Below the pieces are notes generated by a model. That model saw nothing but the letters and a program-made list of their open reading frames with translations. It was not told the origin of the DNA and searched no databases. A stretch of 64,000 nucleotides of DNA. It comes from Salinibacterium amurskyense. GTDB lineage: Bacteria > Actinomycetota > Actinomycetes > Actinomycetales > Microbacteriaceae. The translations under genes and the position numbers were made by a program. Position 1 is the first letter of the stretch, and each line of letters begins with the position of its first letter. The stretch spans positions 186,001-250,000 of the forward strand of contig NZ_PGFH01000001.1 in assembly GCF_002797685.1 (NCBI RefSeq). Reading direction: 5' to 3'. Shown here one piece after another: positions 33,878-42,235 of the stretch.

Positions 33878-35306
33878 CGCCGACGCTCGTGCCTCGGCTT
33901 CGGCCGGCCCACGAGAGATCACTGAAAACATCCGCCTCAAACTGCGGGTGCCTGCCCGCCTGCGCAACCTTGAGTTGCTGCTGATCATTGTCGCGATTTC
34001 GATCAACCTCGGGTCAATCGCTCTCGTTCAGCTTGGCGTCATGGGCCACCTCGGCTTCACCGTGCTGGGACTTTCCGCGCTGCTTGGCGTACTGATTCTC
34101 GCGATGCACATCACTCTGCGTGTGACTGCTCGGGATGCCGACCCGCTAATTTTGCCGATCATCACGGTGCTCAATGGGCTCGGCATCGCCATGATCTACC
34201 GCATCGACCTAGCCGATGAGGCTACGGGCTGGGGCAGCGGCGGCGTTCGTCAGATCGTCTGGACGGGTATTGCGATCGTCATCGCTATCGCGGTGTTGAT
34301 CATCATCAAGAACCACCGCATCCTGCAGCGCTACCGCTACATCGCGATGTTCAGCGGTATCGCTCTGCTCCTGTTGCCGCTGGCTCCCGTGATTGGCGAC
34401 ACCCGCTTCGGAGCCCGCCTCTGGGTTCAGATTGGTGCATTCTCGTTCCAGCCGGGTGAGCTCGCCAAGATCGCTCTGGCCATCTTCTTCGCGGGCTACT
34501 TGGTGTCGGCACGCGATTCGCTCTCGATGGTCGGCCGCAAGTTCCTCGGCATGACCTTCCCGCGCGCCCGTGATCTGGGCCCGATCATCGTTGTCTTCGT
34601 GGCATCCATGCTCGTCTTGATTTTCCAGCGCGACATGGGAACAGCCCTGCTCTACTTCGGCCTGTTCCTCGTCATGATTTACGTTGCCACCGGCCGCTCG
34701 AGCTGGATCCTTCTCGGTATGGGCATGTTCCTCGGCGGTGCTTTCGTAGCAAGTCAGTACCTCACGTACATTTCTGGCCGCATCGACGCGTGGCTCGACC
34801 CCTTCAACCCTGAGGTCTACCAAGCCACGGGAGGCAGCTACCAACTGGTGCAGGGCCTCTTTGGTCTGGCAGATGGCGGGCTCATCGGCACCGGCCTCGG
34901 TCGCGGTAGCCCCGAGATCACGCCCCTCGCCGAGAGTGACTACATCGTCGCGTCGCTGGGCGAAGAACTGGGTCTTATCGGCATCTTCGCAATTCTGGCG
35001 TTGTACCTTCTCTTTGTGTCTCGTGGATTCCGTATCGGCTTTGCCGGTCAAGATGATTTCGGCCGCCTCTTGGGTGTCGGTCTCGCTTTCGTGATCGCTC
35101 TTCAGGTGTTCGTCGTTATCGGTGGTGTCACGCGCGTTATTCCGTTGACGGGACTCACCACTCCTTTCTTGGCCGCGGGTGGTTCCTCGCTCGTTGCCAA
35201 CTGGATCATCGCGGCCCTCTTGCTTCGCCTCTCTGACACAGTGCGCCACCAGCCGCAGCTTGTGATCGAGCCGTCAATCGAGAACCGATTGGTGGTGGGA
35301 CAGTGA
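33861..35306 (+). CDS. rodA: Peptidoglycan glycosyltransferase RodA (SEDS family)
   Basis: 481 residues, about ten to twelve membrane segments, with the SEDS signature near the C-terminus: EELGLIGIFAILALYLLFVSRG and later GLTTPFLAAGGSSLVANWI. RodA polymerises lipid II glycan strands with its cognate class B PBP, encoded next (GTGA overlap). The N-terminal ~30 residues are cytoplasmic and polar. Adjacent kinase and phosphatase genes suggest control by threonine phosphorylation. Confidence 0.95.
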   Translation: MPKSPSADARASASAGPREITENIRLKLRVPARLRNLELLLIIVAISINLGSIALVQLGVMGHLGFTVLGLSALLGVLILAMHITLRVTARDADPLILPIITVLNGLGIAMIYRIDLADEATGWGSGGVRQIVWTGIAIVIAIAVLIIIKNHRILQRYRYIAMFSGIALLLLPLAPVIGDTRFGARLWVQIGAFSFQPGELAKIALAIFFAGYLVSARDSLSMVGRKFLGMTFPRARDLGPIIVVFVASMLVLIFQRDMGTALLYFGLFLVMIYVATGRSSWILLGMGMFLGGAFVASQYLTYISGRIDAWLDPFNPEVYQATGGSYQLVQGLFGLADGGLIGTGLGRGSPEITPLAESDYIVASLGEELGLIGIFAILALYLLFVSRGFRIGFAGQDDFGRLLGVGLAFVIALQVFVVIGGVTRVIPLTGLTTPFLAAGGSSLVANWIIAALLLRLSDTVRHQPQLVIEPSIENRLVVGQ

Positions 35307-36757
35307 ATCGCGAACTCAAGCGAGTGAGCACAGTCGTGCTGATCATGTTTGTGAGCTTGTTCATCTCAAGTTCCGTCATCCAAGTCGTTACGGCCGATCA
35401 GCTTCAGGCAGATGGCCGCAATGTGCGCACTCTGTACGCGAGCTACTCGGCCGAACGTGGCCCCATCCTCGTCAATGGCGAGCCGATCGCGTACTCAGAG
35501 CCCGTGGACGACGAGTTCAAGTTCTTGCGCGTGTACCCGAAGGGCGAGCTGTATGCGCCCGTTACCGGCTACCTCACCTTGAACCAGGGCAACACTGGTC
35601 TCGAGAACTCGCTCAACGATTACCTCAGCGGTTCATCGAACGACCAGTTCTTCGACCAAGTCAACTCGATCCTCACGGGCCAGAACCCCACGGGTGCTGC
35701 CGTGGAACTCACCCTCGACCCGGTTATTCAGCAGGCCGCCTGGGATGCACTCGGCGACCTCAAGGGTGCCGTTGTGGCAATCAACCCGAAGACGGGCGAA
35801 ATTCTCGCGATGGTGTCGAAGCCTTCGTACGATCCCAACGAACTCGCGGTGCACAACACCAGCGAAGTCATCGATGCGTACGACCGTTTGCTCAACGATT
35901 CTGACGATCCCTTCTTCAACCGCACCCTCGCGGGCCCGCTTGATCCTCCCGGTTCCACGTTCAAGCTGGTCGTGGCGGCGGCAGCTCTCGAGAGCGGCGA
36001 CTACACCGCAGACAGTTCCTTCCCGAACCCCGCTGAACTGCAGTTGCCCGAGAGCACCTTCAAGATCAGCAATGCCGACAGCGGCACCTGTGGCTCGGGT
36101 TCGACGGCAACGATCGCCACGGCCATCCGCCTCTCGTGCAATATTCCATTCGCTGAGCTGGGTGACGAGCTCGGCTCGAATGCAATTCGTGAGCAGGCGA
36201 ATGCCTTCGGCTTCAACGAGAGTGTCTCCGTGCCTCTCGCCTCGACCGAGAGTGTTTACCCTCGCGCCCTCGACCGCCCACAGACGATGCTTTCGGCATT
36301 CGGCCAGTCGAGCGTGCGCGCGTCTCCCCTCCAAATGGCAATGGTGTCGATGGCGATCGCCAACAGCGGCACCATCATGCAACCCAATCTTGTTGAGAGC
36401 ATCGTTTCCTCCGATCTCACAACCATCCAGTCCTTCGAACCGACGCTGTTCAATCAGGCAATCAGTCCGCAAACCGCGGCCGCACTCACCCAGATGATGG
36501 TGGATGGGGTCAACAGCGGTGCAGCGAACACTGCCGCCATTGATGGCGTCGAGGTCGCAGGAAAGACCGGTACAGCAGAAAACGGAGAAGGCGAGCCATA
36601 CACGTTGTGGTTCACCGGATTCGCGCCGGCAAATGATCCAGAAGTTGTAGTAGCGGTAGTGGTGCAAGACGGCGGCGGACTGGGACAGTCCGGTACCTCG
36701 AGCGGCCTGTCCGCACCAATTGGGCGTCAAGTACTAGAGGCGGTGCTAAACAGATGA
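35303..36757 (+). CDS. pbpA: Class B penicillin-binding protein PbpA
   Basis: 484 residues. One N-terminal membrane anchor (VLIMFVSLFISSSVIQVV) is followed by a short dimerisation region and the transpeptidase domain with S218-TFK in PPGSTFK, SCN at 278-280 and KTGTAE near 424, the three penicillin-binding motifs. It cross-links peptidoglycan made by RodA. The start is GTG overlapping rodA and its end overlaps pknA, indicating strict co-translation. Confidence 0.95.
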   Translation: MNRELKRVSTVVLIMFVSLFISSSVIQVVTADQLQADGRNVRTLYASYSAERGPILVNGEPIAYSEPVDDEFKFLRVYPKGELYAPVTGYLTLNQGNTGLENSLNDYLSGSSNDQFFDQVNSILTGQNPTGAAVELTLDPVIQQAAWDALGDLKGAVVAINPKTGEILAMVSKPSYDPNELAVHNTSEVIDAYDRLLNDSDDPFFNRTLAGPLDPPGSTFKLVVAAAALESGDYTADSSFPNPAELQLPESTFKISNADSGTCGSGSTATIATAIRLSCNIPFAELGDELGSNAIREQANAFGFNESVSVPLASTESVYPRALDRPQTMLSAFGQSSVRASPLQMAMVSMAIANSGTIMQPNLVESIVSSDLTTIQSFEPTLFNQAISPQTAAALTQMMVDGVNSGAANTAAIDGVEVAGKTGTAENGEGEPYTLWFTGFAPANDPEVVVAVVVQDGGGLGQSGTSSGLSAPIGRQVLEAVLNR

Positions 36758-38442
36758 GACCGACCAGTGGACTCACTTTCGGTGGCAGATACCAGCTATC
36801 CAGTCGCGTAGCGATCGGTGGAATGGGCGAGGTGTGGGAAGCCACAGACCTCGTTATCGGTCGAACGGTCGCGATCAAGATCCTCAAGGATGAGTATCTC
36901 GGCGACCCTGGTTTCCTTGAGCGCTTCCGGGCAGAAGCCCGCCACGCGGCTCTCGTTAACCATGAAGGAATCGCCAACGTCTTTGACTACGGCGAGGAAG
37001 ACGGTAGCGCCTACCTCGTCATGGAACTCGTTCCCGGTGAGGCGCTCAGTGCCATTCTCGAGCGCGAGCGTGTGCTCGACCCCGACCGCGTGCTCGACAT
37101 GGTCGCGCAGACTGCGGCCGCTCTTCAGGCTGCCCACGCTGCGGGACTGGTTCACCGCGACATCAAGCCCGGAAACCTTCTCATCACGCCCGAAGGCCGC
37201 GTCAAGATCACCGACTTCGGTATTGCGCGCATCGCCGACCAGGTTCCACTGACCGCCACCGGTCAGGTCATGGGAACGGTGCAGTACCTCTCGCCCGAAC
37301 AGGCCAGCGGTCACCCGGCATCCCCGACCACCGACATCTACTCGCTCGGCATCGTCGCTTACGAGGCCCTCGCCGGCCGTCGCCCGTTCACGGGTGAGTC
37401 GCAAGTTGCTATCGCCATGGCGCAGATCAACGAAACTCCCCCGGAGTTGCCGATCACTGTCGCTGAGCCCGTACGCAACCTTGTCTACGCCTGCTTGGCT
37501 AAGTCGCCCGGCGACCGTCCGGCATCCGCGTCACACCTCTCACGTGCGGCGCAATCACTGCGCCGCGGCGACATCGCCGCTGCAGCAACAGCGGTACCCG
37601 GAATCATGGGAGACAACTCTCACGCCGCGACCGTCGGCCTCAACTACGGCAACGCAACCCAAGCCACGCGCGTACTGACAACCGCCGGTGCAGCAGGCGT
37701 TGCCGGTGAGCCGGCTACCGCCGCAGAAATCGCGGCAGAATCTAAGCCGCGCAATCCGTGGACGTGGCCCATCGTTGCCGTGATCTCGCTTCTCGCTGTG
37801 GTGCTGATTGGCGTCATCATCGCGCTTCTCGCCAGCCCGGGAGATGAAGAACCCGTCGCGACAAGCGCTTCACCCAGCGCATCGGAGACTGTAGTCCCCG
37901 AGCCAGAACCAACGCCTACGGTTGTCGCCCTCAGCGAAGATGAGCTCTTGGATCGTAAACAAGACGCCGTTTCTCAGATTTTGGAAGACAAAGGACTTGT
38001 ACTCGATGCACAAGTCGGTTCCGAGGCGCCTTCGTCTGAAAAGGTCGGCTTCTCCTACCGCGCAGCTCCGACAGGCAATGTCGCTAAGGGTGAAACCATC
38101 ACGGTCTACTTCTACGACAAGATCGCGGTTGTTCCTACCCCGCCACAGCCCCAGGCAAACCTGCTGGAGCCCTCAGGGCCCTACGAACCGGGTGACACCG
38201 TGACGGTTAAGTGGAACACCTACGGGGACTGCCCCGCCGGGCATCCACGTTCCGGCTACAGCTTCCTGATTCAGGGTGGCCCCAGTGCTGGTTCATCGAC
38301 GTGGGGACCGAACGATACCCAGTTCGACATCACGCTGCCGAACGATCCCAGCGTCGAAACTAAGATCTCGTATTCAGTTTCGTGCACGGACCTTTCGTCG
38401 CCTGCGTCAGAGCAGGTCATCGTGAGCGTTACCGCTCCGTAA
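36754..38442 (+). CDS. pknA: Serine/threonine protein kinase PknA-like
   Basis: 562 residues. Kinase domain 12-270 with glycine loop AIGGMGEVW, Lys42, HRDIKPGN (134-141), DFG at 154-156 and an activation loop with threonines. A membrane helix lies at 337-360. The external part (~200 residues) has one degenerate PASTA-like unit (about 390-455) and a C-terminal Ig-like domain with two cysteines (GDCPAGHP and VSCTDL) that may form a disulfide. Many PknA proteins have little external region, so this tail is notable. ATGA overlap with pbpA. Confidence 0.93.
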   Translation: MRPTSGLTFGGRYQLSSRVAIGGMGEVWEATDLVIGRTVAIKILKDEYLGDPGFLERFRAEARHAALVNHEGIANVFDYGEEDGSAYLVMELVPGEALSAILERERVLDPDRVLDMVAQTAAALQAAHAAGLVHRDIKPGNLLITPEGRVKITDFGIARIADQVPLTATGQVMGTVQYLSPEQASGHPASPTTDIYSLGIVAYEALAGRRPFTGESQVAIAMAQINETPPELPITVAEPVRNLVYACLAKSPGDRPASASHLSRAAQSLRRGDIAAAATAVPGIMGDNSHAATVGLNYGNATQATRVLTTAGAAGVAGEPATAAEIAAESKPRNPWTWPIVAVISLLAVVLIGVIIALLASPGDEEPVATSASPSASETVVPEPEPTPTVVALSEDELLDRKQDAVSQILEDKGLVLDAQVGSEAPSSEKVGFSYRAAPTGNVAKGETITVYFYDKIAVVPTPPQPQANLLEPSGPYEPGDTVTVKWNTYGDCPAGHPRSGYSFLIQGGPSAGSSTWGPNDTQFDITLPNDPSVETKISYSVSCTDLSSPASEQVIVSVTAP

Positions 38443-38511
38443 GCAAATATCACGTTTACCAGCGGATAGACTGAACCGGTACTTTCCGCGACAACAAACA
38501 GGAGTGAACCA

Positions 38512-40236
38512 GTGAGCGAAGGCGTTGCACAGGGCGTACGCCAGCTCGCTGGGCGGTACCAGATTGGCGAGCTTCTCGGCCATGGCGGTATGGCCGACGT
38601 TCACCTCGGTATGGATTCACGGCTCGGGCGTCGGGTTGCTATCAAGCTACTCAAGCCCACGCTCGCCAACGATCCCGCGTTCCGCACCCGGTTCCGTCGC
38701 GAAGCCCACGATGCAGCGAAGATGGCGCATCCCACCATCGTTCGTATTTTTGATGCGGGCGAAGAGTCCGTCATCGATCCTTCGGGTCATGAGACACTCA
38801 TCCCGTTCATCATCATGGAATACGTCGACGGTCGACTGCTGAAAGACATCGTCGCCGAAGGCCCGCTCGCACCAGAAGAAGCAGCGCGCATCGTTTCGCA
38901 GGTGCTCACCGCTCTCGAGTACTCACATCGTGCCGGCGTCGTTCACCGCGACATCAAGCCCGGCAACATCATGGTCACCAACAGTGGCCAGGTGAAGGTC
39001 ATGGACTTCGGTATCGCCCGTGCGGTCTCCGATTCTGCCGCTACCATCGCCGAGTCCAGTGCCATCGTCGGCACTGCGCAGTACTTCTCGCCCGAGCAAG
39101 CTCGCGGTGAAGGAGTGGATGCTCGCTCCGATCTGTACTCGACCGGCGTCGTGCTGTTCGAGCTCCTCACCGGGCAGCCTCCCTTCAGCGGAGAAAACCC
39201 GGTCGCCGTTGCCTACAAGCACGTCAACTCCGAGCCCGTTCCGCCGAGCACAACCACTGCTGCGGTGTCGCCGGCGCTCGACGCTGTCGTGTTGCGTTCG
39301 CTCGCGAAGGATCGCTTCGACCGTTACCAAAGTGCTGCTGAGTTCCGCACTGACGTAGAGTCCGCTGCGGCGGGTTCCGTTCCGGAGCGCAAGCAGCTCG
39401 CATCCACAGATTTCAACGCCACCCTCTTCGGCGTAAACCCCAATGCCACCGCGGGCAGCGATGCCACCTTCCGTCAACTTGCCGTTGACGAGAACGACCG
39501 CACGCCCCGCACCCAGAACCGCCCGCCCGTCGCGTGGATCTGGGGCGGCATTGCACTGATGGCTGTCATCATCGTTTCTGTTGTGGTCTGGGCTTTCAGC
39601 CTCAGCCCCGCACAACTCAGTGGCACGAGCGCTGTCGACATTCCCGACGTCGCTGCCATGACCTACGACGACGGTGCTGCTCTACTCACAGAACTCGAGC
39701 TGGTTCCCAAGCGCGTCAACCAGGCCAGTGAAACCGTCGATGAGGGTGTCATCATCCGTACCGATCCTGGCCCTGGCCAGACGGTATCCCTCGGCTTCGA
39801 AGTTCAGGTTATTGTCTCCCTTGGCCGCACTCCCGTCACCGTTCCGAACGTGGCGAACATGCAGGAAGATGCTGCCATCAAGCTGCTTGAATCGGCGGGT
39901 CTTGTCTACGGCTCTACTTCGCAGACGTACTCGCCTAACCTCAAGAAGGGCACCGTCATCAGCTCTGACCCGCGCGGCGATGCCGAGCGCACGGCCGATG
40001 GCGCGATCATCCGCGAGGGTGAGACGGTCAACCTTGTCGTGTCGAACGGTCTCGTTCAGGTGCCCGATGTCACGGGTAAAGACATTGGCGAAGCCAACAG
40101 CACTCTCACCGCTCTTCAACTCAGCGTGAAGCTGAGCGCCGACTTCGGATGCTCAGGCAACGTCGTGAGTTACCAGTCGATCGTGGGCGATCAAGCTCAG
40201 AAATCTGAGATCACGCTCCAGTACTGCGCTGGCTAA
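38512..40236 (+). CDS. pknB: PASTA-domain serine/threonine kinase PknB
   Basis: 574 residues with a GTG start behind AGGAG. Kinase domain 15-280: glycine loop LLGHGGMADV, Lys45, HRDIKPGN from 145, DFG 165-167, then activation threonine/serine region and GTAQYFSPEQARG. Membrane helix near 343-365. Three PASTA repeats follow (about 378-441, 442-515, 516-574); such repeats bind muropeptides or lipid II and regulate the kinase. The last repeat has two cysteines (FGCSG and QYCAG). It is the last gene of the fhaA cluster. Confidence 0.95.
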   Translation: MSEGVAQGVRQLAGRYQIGELLGHGGMADVHLGMDSRLGRRVAIKLLKPTLANDPAFRTRFRREAHDAAKMAHPTIVRIFDAGEESVIDPSGHETLIPFIIMEYVDGRLLKDIVAEGPLAPEEAARIVSQVLTALEYSHRAGVVHRDIKPGNIMVTNSGQVKVMDFGIARAVSDSAATIAESSAIVGTAQYFSPEQARGEGVDARSDLYSTGVVLFELLTGQPPFSGENPVAVAYKHVNSEPVPPSTTTAAVSPALDAVVLRSLAKDRFDRYQSAAEFRTDVESAAAGSVPERKQLASTDFNATLFGVNPNATAGSDATFRQLAVDENDRTPRTQNRPPVAWIWGGIALMAVIIVSVVVWAFSLSPAQLSGTSAVDIPDVAAMTYDDGAALLTELELVPKRVNQASETVDEGVIIRTDPGPGQTVSLGFEVQVIVSLGRTPVTVPNVANMQEDAAIKLLESAGLVYGSTSQTYSPNLKKGTVISSDPRGDAERTADGAIIREGETVNLVVSNGLVQVPDVTGKDIGEANSTLTALQLSVKLSADFGCSGNVVSYQSIVGDQAQKSEITLQYCAG

Positions 40237-40300
40237 TAACGCGCTCCGTTCCGGTGCGGACCGCGATAGCTACGAACTATGCACGGCAACTAGAGAACAG

Positions 40301-40936
40301 CTAGTTATGCACCAAGGGCGTGAGCGTCTTGGCCAGAGCAGGCGCTTCGGGCATCCCCACTTCGGAGAGCCAGTTGCCGAGCATCAGATACCCACCCTCG
40401 GTGAGTACCGACTCAGGGTGGAACTGCACGCCGTAGACCGGCTGCGAGGCGTGCTGAACGCCCATGATTACTCCACCGGGGGTGCGTGCGGTCACGATGA
40501 GCTCGTCGGGAACAGTCCCGTCCACAATCGCGAGCGAGTGATAGCGCGTTGCGGTGAACGGCTGCGGTAGATCGCGGAAGATGAGGCTGTCGTCGTGCTC
40601 GATCCGCGACGTCTTGCCGTGCATCAGTTCATCGGCGTGAGTAACTGTTGCTCCCAGAGCTTCGGCAATCGCTTGGTGGCCAAGGCAGACTCCGAACAGC
40701 GGCTTACTCGTGGCAAGGGCGGCGTGAACGATCGGGATGCTCACGCCAGCGTCGGCGGGAGTGCCGGGACCGGGCGAGAGCAGAACGGCGTCGTACTCGG
40801 CTATGCGGGCCGCCGCGTCATCCGCGCTGAAAGCATCGTTGCGCACAACGTCTGTTGTGGCGCCGAGCTCGAGAAGATACCCGTTGAGGGTGTAGACGAA
40901 GCTGTCGTAGTTGTCGACGACGAGGATGCGGGTCAC
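40301..40936 (-). CDS. trpG: Glutamine amidotransferase, anthranilate/aminodeoxychorismate synthase component II
   Basis: 211 residues from GTG 40936, which overlaps the stop of the small membrane gene (GTGA) and begins the family N-terminus TRILVVDNYDSFVYTL. The class I glutaminase triad is visible: Cys in FGVCLGHQAIAEALG and His-Glu in GVQFHPESV. It supplies ammonia for anthranilate or 4-amino-4-deoxychorismate synthesis; a lone copy away from trp genes often serves both (TrpG/PabA). Same position as trpG beside pknB in mycobacteria. Converges with pknB. Confidence 0.9.
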   Translation of the reverse strand: MTRILVVDNYDSFVYTLNGYLLELGATTDVVRNDAFSADDAAARIAEYDAVLLSPGPGTPADAGVSIPIVHAALATSKPLFGVCLGHQAIAEALGATVTHADELMHGKTSRIEHDDSLIFRDLPQPFTATRYHSLAIVDGTVPDELIVTARTPGGVIMGVQHASQPVYGVQFHPESVLTEGGYLMLGNWLSEVGMPEAPALAKTLTPLVHN

Positions 40937-41091
40937 TGTTGCACCGTCGCATCCAGCGGGGTTACCAGGGGCAGCACCCACGGGAAAACCCACGCAAAGA
41001 GCACAGCGACAATCGCAGCTGCCAAGATCAGCAGAGTCAGAACCCGCACGAGTGCTGGGCCTGGAAGTACACGCCAGAGTGCTGCATACAT
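40933..41091 (-). CDS. 52-residue membrane protein between sortase and trpG
   Basis: Translation of the minus strand gives MYAALWRVLPGPALV followed by one hydrophobic segment of about 28 residues (ending FAWVFPWVLPLV) and a short polar tail. The ATG overlaps the sortase stop by one base (TAATG) and its TGA overlaps the trpG GTG start by two bases (GTGA), which strongly supports a real coupled gene despite the small size. The function is unknown. Its place matches small membrane proteins often seen next to class E sortases in actinobacteria. Confidence 0.75.
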   Translation of the reverse strand: MYAALWRVLPGPALVRVLTLLILAAAIVAVLFAWVFPWVLPLVTPLDATVQQ

Positions 41092-41864
41092 TAGCCAGCT
41101 CCTTCGAGGTTTTGAGCGATCGCGGCGATCTCAGAGGGAGCTCCCTCTGAGCGGGGGTACCAAGTGTCGTAGACCGCGTAGGCGATGATTCGCTCATCGG
41201 CGGTGTGAATGGGGTTGCAGCTTGTGAGCGTCATGATGCGGTCACTCGCGGCGGCTCCTTCAAACTGCGGCACCGGGTTAAGTACTCCAACACCGGATGC
41301 CATCACATATTCCAAAGAGCGGAACACGTAGCGGTACCAGCCAGCTTCAGTCTCGACGTAAATGCTGTCGCCGATCTGAAGCTTATTGATGTCGTAGAAG
41401 GGGTCGCCCCAACCGGTGCGGTGGGCGGCGACGGCGAAGTTGCCGACCTCACCGGGCATCTGGGTGCCGGTGTAGTGGCCAACACCGCGAGTATTGAGAA
41501 CCTGCTCGAGGCTAACGCTCTCGGCGATGGGTCGCGTGTAGTCAGCGCCAAACCGCGGAACGATCAGGGTGCCAAACACTTCGGCACGAGCGGGAGCCTC
41601 GTCCACGATCGGTACGCCGGGATCAGCTCGCTCATCGGGCGCAAGCTTCACAGCCTCGCCCTTGTTCCACTCTTGGCTCAGCTCAACGGCTTCGTCGCGC
41701 TGCGCGTTGCTTACGAAGATGTTGTTCACCCAGGTCTGCCAGACCAAGAAGAGGAGCACAACAACGCCGGCAGTAATGAAGATTTCGCCGAGAACTCCAA
41801 TGAAGGAGACAGGGCGGCGGGCTTTCGCTCTGCGCCGCGATGGGCGGCCATCTTCGAGAACCAT
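41091..41864 (-). CDS. Class E sortase
   Basis: 257 residues. A basic N-terminus and one membrane helix (GEIFITAGVVVLLFLVW) are followed by the sortase fold with His148 in VAAHRTG, Cys216 in TLTSCNPIH and Arg225 in DERIIAYA, the complete catalytic triad. Class E enzymes attach secreted proteins, often with LAXTG signals, to the wall or pilins. No substrate gene with such a signal is seen in the window. It is read with the small membrane gene and trpG. Confidence 0.92.
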   Translation of the reverse strand: MVLEDGRPSRRRAKARRPVSFIGVLGEIFITAGVVVLLFLVWQTWVNNIFVSNAQRDEAVELSQEWNKGEAVKLAPDERADPGVPIVDEAPARAEVFGTLIVPRFGADYTRPIAESVSLEQVLNTRGVGHYTGTQMPGEVGNFAVAAHRTGWGDPFYDINKLQIGDSIYVETEAGWYRYVFRSLEYVMASGVGVLNPVPQFEGAAASDRIMTLTSCNPIHTADERIIAYAVYDTWYPRSEGAPSEIAAIAQNLEGAG

Positions 41865-41945
41865 AGGCGCAATTCTATCCGCAGTCTCCTACTGGTTTCC
41901 GCGCGGCCATTCGTCACTCAGGGCGTTCGCGCTAGAATCTCTCCC

Positions 41946-42176
41946 ATGGCCCGTAATTCTGCAGAAAAATCACCGTCGCGTCCCGCTGAAGACGCTCCCA
42001 ACGCGGTCTGGTTCAAGCCCGTCATGTTCGGCTTCATGCTGATCGGGCTCGCTTGGATCATCGTGTTCTACGTGAGCAACCAGCAGTTGCCTGTCGCCTC
42101 ACTCGGCAGCTGGAACATTCTTGTTGGCTTCGGCATCCTCTTCATCGGATTCCTCATGACAACACGGTGGCGTTAG
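41946..42176 (+). CDS. crgA: Cell division protein CrgA
   Basis: 76 residues: a polar N-terminus, two membrane helices (VMFGFMLIGLAWIIVFYV and WNILVGFGILFIGFLM) and the motif between them, SNQQLPVASLGSWNI, which is close to the CrgA consensus. The end is TTRWR. CrgA helps assemble the divisome and interacts with FtsZ and PBPs. Its location between sortase/trpG and ppiA matches other actinobacteria. Divergent from the sortase gene with 81 bases between. Confidence 0.93.
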   Translation: MARNSAEKSPSRPAEDAPNAVWFKPVMFGFMLIGLAWIIVFYVSNQQLPVASLGSWNILVGFGILFIGFLMTTRWR

Positions 42177-42235
42177 AAATTACACGCGTGTAGTTATACC
42201 CAGTGTTAATAAACCTGTGGATAACTTTTAGTCAC
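42177..42235. promoter_or_regulatory. Convergent gap with a perfect palindrome and a consensus DnaA box
   Basis: Between crgA and the rhomboid gene stops lie TACACGCGTGTA (42181-42192, a perfect palindrome) and TGTGGATAA (42216-42224, reverse of the DnaA box TTATCCACA). No promoter is expected here. The box is about 13 kb from the dnaA region. It may be a DnaA titration site or chance. Confidence 0.4.

Noticed and set aside
34209-35249. 346-residue minus-strand ORF opposite rodA
   Set aside because: Antisense to a membrane protein; its charge-rich composition mirrors hydrophobic codons on the other strand.
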